DNA of 64,000 bases from Ferrimonas marina (GTDB lineage Bacteria > Pseudomonadota > Gammaproteobacteria > Enterobacterales > Shewanellaceae). The stretch covers positions 434,001 through 498,000 of the forward strand of contig NZ_FQXG01000002.1 of assembly GCF_900129905.1 (NCBI RefSeq), given 5' to 3'. A program made the translations under genes and the position numbers. Under the pieces are notes generated by a model that worked only from the letters and a program-made list of their open reading frames with translations, ran no database searches and was not told the origin of the DNA. Shown one piece after another: positions 8,160-17,900 of this stretch (position 1 is the stretch's first letter; each line of letters opens with the position of its first letter).

Positions 8160-9461
8160 ATGACAGCTTGGTTTGCGGCAAAGAGGGGCATGATAGGCCC
8201 AGTTTTATTGCTGACCGGTGCAGCCCAGGCCGCGCTGTTGGAGGTGGGAGAGGGTTACGCTTACACGCAGCTGGAGCAGGCGCTGGCCCAAGCGGTAGAC
8301 GGTGACACCGTCCGCCTGATGGACTCAGGCCCTCACATTGGCGCCTTTCAGATAGGCCAAACCGCACTGGTGCTTGAGGCTTCGCCAACGGCCGCTCCGG
8401 TACTGGCCGCGGAACCGGGCAGCAGTGAACCTATCCTGACTCTCACGGGCAACAACATCACGGTGCGGGGTATGACCCTGCACTGCGACAGCCAGCAGGG
8501 GGATGGGATCCGGGTGCTGACGGCCGGCCCAGCGGTCAGTCTCAGTCAAAACACCCTGTCTCACTGCGGCTATGGCATTCATCTGATGGCACTGGCCGCA
8601 GAGGGGCGCAGCGCAGTAGTGCACGACAATTTGCTGGAGCACAACCGCGATGATATCCGCCTGCACAACGTCACCGGGGTATGGGTACACCACAACCAGG
8701 CCCGCTCTGTATCCGGCTCAGGCATCGCCATCGGTATCGATAGCCAGCACAACCTGATCGAGGCAAACCGGGTGTCCGGCTCCGGGCTGGAAGCGGACAA
8801 ACGCCATGGCATCCAGATCTCAGGCCAGCACAATCGGGTGGTGAATAACCAGGTGCACGACACTACTTGGGGGATCAGTCTGCTGCAGGGCAAACACAAT
8901 CAAATCCTGGCGAACCGGGTGTGGGACAACCTGCACGAGAACTTCTACCTATCCGACGGCTCGGACTACAACGCGCTGGAGGGCAACATCGAGTCCTTCC
9001 GCACCGCCTTTCCCGGCTACGCCATCGGCATCCTGCTGTATGCCTCCAGCGGCAACAATATTCGCAACCACACCAGCGTCGGCGCCCGCCAAGCCCTGGT
9101 GCTGGACATCAAACAGGGGCCCAGCCAACACAACCGGGTGGTGGACTCGCTGTTTGTCACCGACACGCTGGAGAGCACCGCGGTGGTGGTGAAAGACAGC
9201 GCCAGTCACAACCAGGTACACCATTCAGTGTTCCACGGCTTTGCCCAGTGGCAGCAAGCCGAGGAGGCCTGGCAGGGGCTCAACCTCTATCAAGAAGACC
9301 CGCAGTTACTGGCACCGCAAAGCGGTGACTATCACCTCAGTGAAGACAGCTGGGCGCTGTTTGCCGGCGAGGCCGGAGGCCATCTGGGGGCACTGGGCCC
9401 CACGGCAAGCCCATCACCGGGAGACTGCCCCGGCCGGCGCAGCGCCCCCACTCCGCCGTAG
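8160..9461 (+). CDS. Secreted right-handed parallel beta-helix protein
   Basis: This protein of 433 residues has a signal peptide ending in GAAQA. The body is a run of about 22-residue turns with repeated asparagine ladders (NNITVRGM, HNLIEANRV, HNRVVNNQV, HNQILANRV, NNIRNHTS), the pattern of NosD/PbH1 parallel beta-helices. Proteins of this fold in the periplasm of exopolysaccharide systems are often C5-epimerases or polysaccharide lyases (AlgG, AlgL-associated, PelA-type partners), but no diagnostic catalytic motif is evident to me. GGAGG lies 5 bases before the ATG at 8160. The gene is alone behind its own sigma-54 promoter and shares the enhancer with the glycosyltransferase operon, so action on the same polysaccharide is a fair inference. 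Confidence 0.85.
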   Translation: MTAWFAAKRGMIGPVLLLTGAAQAALLEVGEGYAYTQLEQALAQAVDGDTVRLMDSGPHIGAFQIGQTALVLEASPTAAPVLAAEPGSSEPILTLTGNNITVRGMTLHCDSQQGDGIRVLTAGPAVSLSQNTLSHCGYGIHLMALAAEGRSAVVHDNLLEHNRDDIRLHNVTGVWVHHNQARSVSGSGIAIGIDSQHNLIEANRVSGSGLEADKRHGIQISGQHNRVVNNQVHDTTWGISLLQGKHNQILANRVWDNLHENFYLSDGSDYNALEGNIESFRTAFPGYAIGILLYASSGNNIRNHTSVGARQALVLDIKQGPSQHNRVVDSLFVTDTLESTAVVVKDSASHNQVHHSVFHGFAQWQQAEEAWQGLNLYQEDPQLLAPQSGDYHLSEDSWALFAGEAGGHLGALGPTASPSPGDCPGRRSAPTPP

Positions 9462-9482
9462 CGAGAAGCCATTGGGGCCAGC

Positions 9483-11066
9483 TTAGAGTGATAGGAGAAA
9501 AGCCACCACTGCTTGGCGCTGCTCGCGACTCAATTCGACAAAGCCATCCCGACTGGTCTGGGCCTCACCGCCATGCCAGAGAATCGCTTCCTCCAGCGTA
9601 CAGGCTCGCCCATCATGCAAGAAGCAGGCGGAGGGGTTGACGGTTTTGGTCAGCCCGATCCCCCATAGCGGCCGGGTTTTCCACTCTTGCCCGCTGGCCT
9701 GAAAGTCCTGTCGCCCATCGGACAGCCCCTCCCCCATGTCGTGCAATAGCATGTCGGTAAAGGGGTAGATGGTTTGACCCAGCAATCCCTGCGGGGCTGC
9801 ACGCCCCCCCAGTTCACCCTGGCTGACCGTGGTAAAGCTGGGTTGATGGCAGCCGGTGCAGCCAATCTCATCAAAGTACTGGGCCCCTGAACGCACCTCC
9901 TCACTTTGCACATTGCGCCGCCCCGGCACGCCTAGGGTATTGGTGTAGAACACCACATCGTCTGCAAAGATCGCGTCGGCCTCAGGCTGACCATCGAATC
10001 CCATCCCGGTGTCCTGATAGTTGGTTCGGGCCAGGTAATCGTCGTGCAGCGGCGTGCCTGCGATGCTTTCCTCAGGGAACAACGGGTTGGTGATGCCGAT
10101 GTCCCCCCGCAGCGCCCCCAATGATTGAACGCGCACGCTAGGGGTATTGGCCTTCCAGCCAAAGCGGCCCAACGACACCGGTTCCTCTCCCGCCTGCGCC
10201 TTAACCGCATCAAACACCCAGTTGGGGCGCCCACTGATGCCGTCGTTGTTGCTGTCCTCCGGATCGGCCAGGGCCAGAATGGCCGACTCGGGGATCAGCT
10301 CCAACAGCCCCAGACCAAACACGGGCATGCCGTTGCGCAATCCCGCCTCGACATCGGGCTGTCCAAGCGCACTGGCGGCGATATCGTCGGGCGAATCGTA
10401 GGCGTTATCAAACGTGAATTCGGGCCAGTACAACCGCACCTCGGTACCATCTGGGTAGGTGAACAGCTCGCTTTGCCAAGCCAGCCAAAGATCGGCCTGG
10501 CCAATAAAATTGTTCTCCTGCCAGTCCGGCCTGGCACGAAGTACACCGCGATGAAACATCTGGGTACCAAAGCCGGGAACCGGTTGTGGCGCACAATACC
10601 CGTTATCCTGGCTCGGAGTCTCACAGGGCGGCGCCGAGATGCTGATGCGGGCGAAGATCCCCGCATCTGAGCCCAGCCGTACCGGCTGCTCGCTACGTTG
10701 GGTAGACGGGCGGCCATCTCGCTGATGACAGGCATTGCAGTTGGTGTTGTTGAACACCGGGCCGACCCCATCGAGCTCGGGGTGCGCGGTATTAGGGGCC
10801 GTGGTGAAGCTGGTTTCAAAGGCCAAATCACCGGCGAGGTGCTGGGCCAATTCGGTCTCGGTAAGGTTAGGGGCTGGGGTCGAGAAGCCGTGGCCCGAGT
10901 GACTGGCGTCCGACACCGTGGTGTCGCCGCCTAGGGCGACGACATCGATGTAATCCTGATAAAAACCGCCCGGAGGCGTCACTCTGCTGTCTTCGTCGCC
11001 GCTGCCACATCCTGAGGCCAGCAACAAGCCAGCCACCATTGCGCCATAAGGGCTCACTCTCGTCAT
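9483..11066 (-). CDS. Di-heme c-type oxidoreductase lipoprotein (DUF1111, COG3488)
   Basis: The 527-residue protein is a lipoprotein (LLLASGCGSG) with two CXXCH heme-binding motifs, CNACH near residue 112 and CTGCH near residue 405, arranged as in the di-heme peroxidase-related DUF1111 family, once called predicted thiol oxidoreductases. In Pseudomonas and other gammaproteobacteria this family is linked with imelysin-type lipoproteins in iron-regulated operons, as here. The ATG has AAGGAG at good distance. It is the third gene of the porin-imelysin operon. A role in periplasmic redox chemistry of iron is an inference from context. Confidence 0.88.
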   Translation of the reverse strand: MTRVSPYGAMVAGLLLASGCGSGDEDSRVTPPGGFYQDYIDVVALGGDTTVSDASHSGHGFSTPAPNLTETELAQHLAGDLAFETSFTTAPNTAHPELDGVGPVFNNTNCNACHQRDGRPSTQRSEQPVRLGSDAGIFARISISAPPCETPSQDNGYCAPQPVPGFGTQMFHRGVLRARPDWQENNFIGQADLWLAWQSELFTYPDGTEVRLYWPEFTFDNAYDSPDDIAASALGQPDVEAGLRNGMPVFGLGLLELIPESAILALADPEDSNNDGISGRPNWVFDAVKAQAGEEPVSLGRFGWKANTPSVRVQSLGALRGDIGITNPLFPEESIAGTPLHDDYLARTNYQDTGMGFDGQPEADAIFADDVVFYTNTLGVPGRRNVQSEEVRSGAQYFDEIGCTGCHQPSFTTVSQGELGGRAAPQGLLGQTIYPFTDMLLHDMGEGLSDGRQDFQASGQEWKTRPLWGIGLTKTVNPSACFLHDGRACTLEEAILWHGGEAQTSRDGFVELSREQRQAVVAFLLSL

Positions 11067-11132
11067 TGCTCACTCCTTGCAATCTCAGCGTCGCCACTGG
11101 CTCGGCCCCTGATGGGGCCGAGCGTCCGGTCT

Positions 11133-12281
11133 TCAACCATTCCATTCGCTTAGTAGCGGCAAGAGATCGGATTCCAGAGAAGATTGCAGGGTAGTCAAGG
11201 CGTCCACGGCGCTCTGCACCCGGGCGCGACCGGCCTCGTCGAGGATGGCTTGGCGGAACGGCATGTCGTTCTCACCGGCGATGGCCAGAATGGCGTCAAC
11301 GGCAGCCTGGATCTCGCCATCGATTCGATCGGCCAGATCAGCGTCGGCGGCTCGAACCCAATCATCCAGCCCCGGCTGATCACTCTGGCCCACACCTTCG
11401 CCCCGGTAGACGGTCTGCACCCCAATGATGTTATCGGAAAAGTCCAGCAAGGAGTTCCAGCTGTACTGGGACTCGACCAATGAGGTATCCGCCAGCTCCA
11501 GGCTGGCACCGAAGGGATCAGCAATCTTGCCGTTGCCCACCTCATCGACAATCCCGATCAGGCCATTCACCAGCTCCTCCACCACGGCCAGGTTGGCGCT
11601 GTAAAAGTTGTTGCCCGGCTCCTTCAGGGCCTCAGCATAGCTTTCACCTCCGTCATAGGAGAGGGTCCACGCCTGCACCAACTGGGAGCTGTAGTCCATC
11701 GCCACCAGGGCTAAGGAGACCAGGTATTCCCTCTCTTGGGAGGTCATCGCCTCAATCGATTTTTGATTGTTGTCGACACCGTCCCCAAACAGCAGGTACT
11801 CCATGGTGTGAAAGCCCTGCACGTCATCGTTCCAGGTCTTGATCATCTCTGGATCAAAGCCCGAGTTGTTGGCCAATTGGGCCTGCAGATCAACGGTGTT
11901 CAGAGGCCAGGTATCCAGGTGTGGATCGATGCTCAAGGCGTCGATGGGGCCAAAGATGTGGGCTTCACCCCGCTCCCAAGGCTGTCGTGCCGCCTTCCAG
12001 GCGTTTTGCGCCGCTAGCAGGTTCTCCGCCGTGGGGTCGTTGCGCAGGTTGTCCGCTGCCAGATGCAGATCGGTCATGCCCTGCTCCAAATTGGCGTAAC
12101 CCGCGACAATGACCGTGTCGGTCAGACTGGCGATCATCTCAGTGGCATCATAATCAAACCCGGTGTTCGCAGGCGGGGTGACTGGGGCTGGCGTATCACT
12201 ATCGTCATCACTGGAGCCGCCACAGGCCCCCAGCGTCATAGCAAGGAGGATGGCAGCGGTGAGGGGTCTTACTGAGGTCAT
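11133..12281 (-). CDS. Imelysin-family lipoprotein
   Basis: This is a 382-residue lipoprotein (MTLGACGG lipobox) of the imelysin/EfeO-M75 peptidase-like family, all-helical proteins tied to iron handling. The family signature GXHXXE is present as GFHTMEYLLFGD. After the signal comes a low-complexity acid linker (SSDDDSDTPAPVTPP). AAGGAG lies six bases before the ATG at 12281; a TTG at 12308 inside the porin end is rejected. It follows the porin by 16 bases and precedes the di-heme protein by 66, so the three are one operon. Imelysins do not act as normal peptidases in known cases; metal binding is the more likely task. Confidence 0.9.
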   Translation of the reverse strand: MTSVRPLTAAILLAMTLGACGGSSDDDSDTPAPVTPPANTGFDYDATEMIASLTDTVIVAGYANLEQGMTDLHLAADNLRNDPTAENLLAAQNAWKAARQPWERGEAHIFGPIDALSIDPHLDTWPLNTVDLQAQLANNSGFDPEMIKTWNDDVQGFHTMEYLLFGDGVDNNQKSIEAMTSQEREYLVSLALVAMDYSSQLVQAWTLSYDGGESYAEALKEPGNNFYSANLAVVEELVNGLIGIVDEVGNGKIADPFGASLELADTSLVESQYSWNSLLDFSDNIIGVQTVYRGEGVGQSDQPGLDDWVRAADADLADRIDGEIQAAVDAILAIAGENDMPFRQAILDEAGRARVQSAVDALTTLQSSLESDLLPLLSEWNG

Positions 12282-12297
12282 AAGGAGCTCCTTGGGG

Positions 12298-13608
12298 TTA
12301 GAGTTCAAATTGGTAACCGAGGCTCAGGGCCACGAAATTGCTGTCGGGGATGTTGTCCTGAGCCACCTGTTCTCGGCCAAACTCGGACTTGAAGATAAGT
12401 TGGGGAAGTGGTTGGTAGTTGAGACCCAGGCTCAGCCAATCTCGGTCGAATCGGGCCGTACCGGTACCGCTTTGTGTGGCTTTGACTGGATTGCTATGTT
12501 CGTAGTTGGCGTGCAACACCCAGCTCGACTGCCAGCCAAACCACTTGCCCAGATCTGTGCCCGCTTCGACAAACCAAGCTTCAGATTCGCTGCCGACCTG
12601 GGCAAAGTTGCCTGGAGTCAGGCCCGGAGTAGTTTTGTTTGCCAGGGTGATGGCATCGGCATCTTCCAACTCGCCATAGAGGTATTGTGCACGCAGGATC
12701 CAGGGGCCCTGTACGTAGGCCGCGTGCAGATCGAGGATCATCAAGGCCCCGTCAACATCGAGCTTGTTCGCCTTGTGCCGGTTTCCGCTGGTGTTGCCGA
12801 AATACACGGATGCCCCCACCGCACTGCCTGACTTCAGGTCGCCCCAATCCAGATTTAGGACAATCGCAGGGTCATCGGCGTTGACGGTTTCAAATCGTCG
12901 CTGGTGGCCAGTACTGACCCAACCGTAGCTGCGGAAATACTCAGAGTTGAGGCCGGTGATCAGCTGGGCCTGGTAGTGAAGTTGGTCCCAAGCACCGAAT
13001 ACCCCGACGCCGGTTTCGTGCCATACAGCCGGGATCATGCTCTCAACCGAGCGATGTCGGCTCGCTGTCAGGTAATCGGTAGGCTTATGCAGGGCGGTGG
13101 TCATACCCACTGGCACATGGATACGCCCAAGCTTGAAATTGACCAGGGCAGACGGCGTGTATTCAACTTGCGCCTTTTCGATGATGATCTCGCCGCCGGC
13201 CTCAACCTCGGACTCAAACTCACCAAACTCCTCAAAGCCGTCGTACTCCAGGGTGGCTCCCGTGCCCCCGTGCTCGTACTCGATCTCCACTTCCACTTTC
13301 CAATGCTCGTTGAAGCGGTAACCAAACTCCGTCACCACACGTTCCAGATCGGCCAAGGTGCGACGGTTGCCTTCGGTATCCTGGGTATTTTGGTAGATCA
13401 CCGCGTTGCGCAAAGCGACACTGCCGTAGGAAGAGAACTCGAAGCCAGCCAGGCTTGACTCCCGCTCATTGACCGACTCCGCTTTAAGCGCTTCGATCGT
13501 CTTTTGCTGTTGACTAAGCAGGCGTTCAAGGGCCTCTAGCCGAGCGTCTGAACCACTGGCGGAGGCTGCCAACGCCCACGCCACCGAACCGATCAGCAAT
13601 CTCATCAT
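12298..13608 (-). CDS. Outer-membrane porin with N-terminal coiled coil
   Basis: This is a 436-residue outer-membrane protein. It has a short signal peptide (to about residue 18), a heptad coiled-coil segment (LEALERLLSQQQKTIEALKAE) and then alternating amphipathic strands ending in the C-terminal aromatic-type signature LSLGYQFEL. This plan (coiled coil plus 16-strand-like barrel) is that of OprO/OprP-like and carbohydrate porins. The ATG pair at 13608 follows AAAGGA. The gene heads the iron-type operon and has a Fur box about 30-50 bases upstream. The natural substrate is not evident; iron-chelate passage is a context-based guess. Confidence 0.85.
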   Translation of the reverse strand: MMRLLIGSVAWALAASASGSDARLEALERLLSQQQKTIEALKAESVNERESSLAGFEFSSYGSVALRNAVIYQNTQDTEGNRRTLADLERVVTEFGYRFNEHWKVEVEIEYEHGGTGATLEYDGFEEFGEFESEVEAGGEIIIEKAQVEYTPSALVNFKLGRIHVPVGMTTALHKPTDYLTASRHRSVESMIPAVWHETGVGVFGAWDQLHYQAQLITGLNSEYFRSYGWVSTGHQRRFETVNADDPAIVLNLDWGDLKSGSAVGASVYFGNTSGNRHKANKLDVDGALMILDLHAAYVQGPWILRAQYLYGELEDADAITLANKTTPGLTPGNFAQVGSESEAWFVEAGTDLGKWFGWQSSWVLHANYEHSNPVKATQSGTGTARFDRDWLSLGLNYQPLPQLIFKSEFGREQVAQDNIPDSNFVALSLGYQFEL

Positions 13609-13637
13609 CCATTCCTTTGTAAAGTTTCGGATCGGAT

Positions 13638-13656
13638 GTTAATGAGAATGATTAGT
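13638..13656 (-). promoter_or_regulatory. Fur box
   Basis: GTTAATGAGAATGATTAGT agrees with the 19-base Fur consensus at 14 positions. It lies 30 bases upstream of the porin start and should repress the operon in iron-replete cells. Confidence 0.75.
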
Positions 13657-14218
13657 CTTTGCAATACTGTTCGCACTAATATTGAGACAGATCAAACCGC
13701 GCCGCCGGAAGCCCGGTTGCCATTGCTTTTCCAGCGGCAAGCCGCACGGCCCTTGGCTCGCAGGCGAAAGACGCATGAGTGGCAAGCTTGCGATGGGCTG
13801 TGGTTATCAGCCTGGGTTCGCCGCGCCCAACCGTTTCAAACTGTCAAATGCTGGCGTGTGCCACCGCTGGGTGGCCCTCAATTTTGGATAGGAGCGTAAG
13901 ATTCATCGGTAACCGCGGTAGCCAAAAGATAGGCGAGCGGGTAAATAGGCATAAAGCGGCTTGCCCGGTTCCTGTTAGAGACTTCCCAGACCTACTACGG
14001 TGCTTATACGCAGGTAATGCCGGTTCAAATCTGCGCGGGTGATTGCCACATTCATGCCCTAAATCAACCGCACACCGATCGGCAAGGCGCTGCTAACTGC
14101 TGAAAAAAAGCAGCAAACAGGGCAGAAACCTGACCCTTGCCCAGTGTCGAGCCGACCTCGGGTGATCAACACCATGTCCCTGACCCACTTTCAGAATTAC
14201 AATAAGGGCTGACTTCCC
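13657..14218. other. Intergenic region without recognised gene
   Basis: About 560 bases hold no convincing protein gene: short open frames here have poor ribosome sites and no recognisable sequence. I see short tRNA-like and inverted-repeat fragments (for instance GGTTCAAATC near 14027) but no complete cloverleaf. The left part lies just beyond the Fur box and could give a Fur-controlled transcript on the plus strand. Confidence 0.4.
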
Positions 14219-14749
14219 ATGATGGCCGATGAAATGACGGACAAGATAAACTACCAAAACAATCCATTACACGGCCTCAGCCTGAAGGATTTGGTGACGC
14301 AACTGGTTGAACAGTATGGCTTTGAGTTGCTGTATGCCTATCTCAACCTCAACTGTTTTCGAAAGCTCCCCACCGTGGATTCCAGTGTCAAGTTTCTTAA
14401 GAAAACCGAATGGGCCCGGCACAAGATCGAGAACTTCTACCTCTACACCTATAAGAACCTGCCCCGCCCCTCTTCTGAGCAATATGCCCTCCCGCCACGG
14501 GATCGCATCGTGCCGGATCACCACCAGCCTGGCGAGCCCAAAGAGCTGAGCTTTGCGGACGCGAAACTTCAGCGCCAGAAGCGTGAGGAGAAAGCCGCTG
14601 AGCATCGAAAGCATGGCGGTCAGCAACGCGGTTCAGGCAATCGCTCTAATGCGTCACGCAACACCTATTCCCACGGCAAGTCCTCCAATGACAGACGCGA
14701 GAAAGCCAAGCCCTCCTCTTCGGATGATCCCTGGGCTGCCTGGCGCTAA
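14219..14749 (+). CDS. VF530-family (DUF2132) protein with basic C-terminal tail
   Basis: The first about 75 residues match the VF530/DUF2132 family: NNPLHGLSLKDLVTQLVEQYG, then LNLNCFRKLPTVDSSVKFLKK and TEWARHKIENFYLY. This is a compact helical fold thought to bind DNA. The usual family member is little longer than that. Here about 100 more residues follow, rich in Lys, Arg, Gln, Ser and Asn, predicted disordered, with a final DPWAAWR. The ATG at 14219 has a modest ribosome site (AAGGG, 10 bases); a second ATG follows at once. It is a single gene ending before a strong terminator. The tail could add nucleic-acid contacts; function is unknown. Confidence 0.85.
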   Translation: MMADEMTDKINYQNNPLHGLSLKDLVTQLVEQYGFELLYAYLNLNCFRKLPTVDSSVKFLKKTEWARHKIENFYLYTYKNLPRPSSEQYALPPRDRIVPDHHQPGEPKELSFADAKLQRQKREEKAAEHRKHGGQQRGSGNRSNASRNTYSHGKSSNDRREKAKPSSSDDPWAAWR

Positions 14750-14800
14750 ACCAGACCAAAGCGCATCCAGCCGGTGCGTCACTTGACCTGCAACCACAAA

Positions 14801-14836
14801 AAAACGCGCTTCCCTCATACGAGAGAAGCGCGTTTT
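14801..14836. terminator. Bidirectional terminator
   Basis: AAAACGCGCTTC and its exact complement flank a 12-base loop. It can end the VF530-type gene on the plus strand and purL on the minus strand. Confidence 0.85.
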
Positions 14837-14872
14837 CTATAGTGGAGCAAGTGCTTGCAGCCCTTGCTCCTG

Positions 14873-14905
14873 CTAGTCCCTAGGCTCTTTGCTAGAACCT
14901 AGAAC
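14873..14905. repeat. Short CTAGNNN heptamer tract
   Basis: Four CTAG tetramers occur at 14873, 14880, 14892 and 14899, in two pairs spaced by seven bases, just beyond the purL stop codon. The tract echoes the longer heptamer array at 50006. Next to it lies an 8-base inverted repeat (GGAGCAAG at 14844 and its complement at 14863). Confidence 0.6.
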
Positions 14906-14911
14906 CTGCTA

Positions 14912-17900
14912 TCAACCCAGCTTCACGCGGGCGGCGCGGAACATCCGCATCCACGGGGAGTCCTCGCCCCAGGCATCCGGGTGCCAGGAGTTGGACACGG
15001 TGCGGAACACCCGCTCCGGGTGCGGCATCATGATGGTGGCGCGACCGTCGGTGGTGGTCAGGCCGGTGATGCCCGCCGGGGAGCCGTTCGGGTTGGCCGG
15101 GTAGGCGGTGGCGATCTGACCGCGGTGGTTCAGGTAGCGCAGCGCCACGGTGCCGGAGGCATCGGCGGCCTTGAAGGCGTCCAGGTTGGCGAACTCGGCA
15201 CGACCTTCACCGTGGGATACGGCGATGGGCATGATGGAGCCGGCCATCTCACCCAGGAAGGCAGACGGTGATGCCTGAACCTCGACCAGGGAGAAGCGCG
15301 CCTCGAAGCGCTCGGAGCGGTTGCGCACAAAGTGCGGCCAGTGCTCGGTGCCCGGGATGATCTCCTTGAGGTTGGAGAGCATCTGACAGCCGTTACACAC
15401 ACCCAGGGACAGGGTGTTGTCACGCTCGAAGAAGGCCTGGAACTGGTCACGGGCACGGGGGTTGAACAGGATGGACTTGGCCCAGCCCTCACCGGCACCC
15501 AGTACGTCACCGTAGGAGAAGCCACCACAGGCCACCAGGGTCTGGAACTGCTCCAGGGTCAGGCGACCCTCGAGGATGTCAGACATGTGCACGTCCACCG
15601 CCTCGAAGCCGGCACGGTCGAACGCCGCCGCCATCTCCACGTGGGAGTTGACGCCCTGCTCACGCAGAATGGCCACCTTGGGCGCGCTGCCCTTGGCGAT
15701 GTACGGCGCAGCGATGTCTTCGCTCGGGTCGAAGGTCAGCTGGGTGAACAGGCCCGGGTCTTCCGCGTCCTGCTTGGCGGCGTGCTCCTCTTGGGCGCAC
15801 TCCGGGTTGTCACGCAGCGACTGCATCTGGAAGGTGGTCTCACCCCAGATGGTGCGCAGCTCGGTGCGGGATTCCTGAACCAGCACGGCATCACCCTGAC
15901 GGATGGTGACGGTGTCTTCGTTGCTCAAGCCGCCGATGGCGTGGCAGTGGTCGGTCAGACCGTTGGCCGCCAGGATGGCGTCCACCTCAGCGCGGTCGTC
16001 CTTGCGGATCTGCACCACGGCACCCAGCTCTTCGTTGAACAGCAGGGCCAGGGCGTCATCACCCAGACCGGCCAGGTCAACATCGATGCCCTGCTTACCG
16101 GCAAAGGCCATCTCCGCCAGGGTCACCAGCAGACCGCCGTCGCCCTTGTCGTGGTAAGCAATCAGCTTTTGCTCAGCAGACAGCTGCTGGATGGCATGCC
16201 AGAAGCCCTTGAGCAGCTGGGCGTTGTCTACGTCCGGCGCTTGGTTACCCAGCTGGTTGTACACCTGGGCCAAGGCGGAGCCACCCAGACGCTGCTGGCC
16301 AGCACCCAGGTCGATGAACAGCAGTTCGGAGTCGCCCAGGTCGTTGCGCAGCTGCGGGGTGACGGTGTTGCGTACGTCCTCGACCCGGCCAAAGGCGGTG
16401 ATCACCAGCGACATCGGCGCGGTCACAGCCTTCTGCTCGCCGTCCTGCTCCCAGGCGGTCTTCATGGACATGGAGTCCTTGCCCACCGGGATGGTAATAC
16501 CCAGGGTCGGACACAGCTCCTCACCCACCGCTTTCACCGCCTCGTACAGACCGGCGTCTTCACCGGGGTGACCGGCGGCAGACATCCAGTTGGCGGACAG
16601 CTTAACGTGCTTGAGGGCACCGACGTGGGCAGAGGCCAGGTTGGTCAGGGCTTCACCCACCGCCATGCGGGCGGAGGCACCAAAGTTGATCAGCGCCAGC
16701 GGGGTACGCTCACCCATCGCCATCGCTTCACCGTGGTAGGAATCCAGGGTGGCGGTGGTCACAGCGGCGTTGGCCACCGGTACCTGCCAGGGGCCGACCA
16801 TCTGGTCGCGGGCCACCATGCCGGTTACCGAGCGGTCACCGATGGTGATCAGGAAGGTCTTCTCGGCCACGGCCGGCAGACGCAAGACACGACGGATGGC
16901 GTCTTGAACGCTGACACCGCTCATGTCCAGCGCAGGCGCCGCACACTCGGTGGACTTGACGTCACGGTGCATCTTCGGCGCTTTGCCCAGCAGCACGTCC
17001 ATCGGCATGTCGATGGGGGTGTTGTCGAAGTGGCTATCTTCCAGGGTCAGGTGACGCTCTTCGGTGGCTTCACCGATCACCGCGTAGGGGGCGCGCTCAC
17101 GCTGACAGATGGCATCGAAGGTAGCCAGGTTTTCCGGGGCCACCGCCATCACGTAACGCTCCTGCGATTCGTTACACCACAGCTCCAGCGGGCTCATGCC
17201 CGGCTCGTCGGACAGCACGTCGCGCAGCTGGAAACGGCCGCCACGGCCACCGTCATCCACCAGCTCCGGCATGGCGTTGGACAGACCGCCGGCACCCACG
17301 TCGTGGATAAAGGCGATGGGGTTGTCATCGCCCATCTGCCAGCAGCGATCGATCACCTCCTGACAGCGACGCTCGATCTCCGGGTTGTCCCGCTGTACCG
17401 AGGCGAAGTCCAGATCCTCAGAGGATTGACCGGAGGCCACGGAGGAGGCTGCGCCGCCACCCAGGCCGATGTTCATCGCCGGGCCGCCCAGTACGATCAG
17501 CTTGGCGCCGACCGGGATTTCACCTTTCTGCACGTGGTCTTCGCGGATGTTACCGAAGCCACCGGCCAGCATGATCGGCTTGTGGTAGCCACGCACCTCA
17601 GAGCCGTTAAAGCTTTGTACTTCCTGCTCGTAGGTACGGAAGTAGCCGTTCAGAGCCGGACGACCGAACTCGTTGTTGAACGCGGCGCCGCCCAGAGGGC
17701 CTTCCACCATGATATCCAGCGGGGTAACGATGCGATCCGGCTTGCCGTACTCCTTCTCCCAGGGCTGCTCGAAGCCAGGGATCTTCAGGTTGGAGACGGT
17801 GAAACCGGTCAGGCCGGCCTTGGGCTTGGAGCCACGGCCGGTGGCACCCTCATCGCGGATCTCACCGCCGGAGCCGGTGGCGGCACCCGGGTAGGGGGAG

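Noticed and set aside
13700-13880. A c-di-GMP (GEMM) riboswitch in the gap after the Fur box
   Set aside because: Some purine-rich and GCAAGCC-like pieces are present, but the conserved core order and paired helices could not be drawn.
13985-14050. A tRNA-like T-arm (GGTTCAAATC) near 14027
   Set aside because: The surrounding bases do not form acceptor, D and anticodon stems; T-stem pairing is poor.
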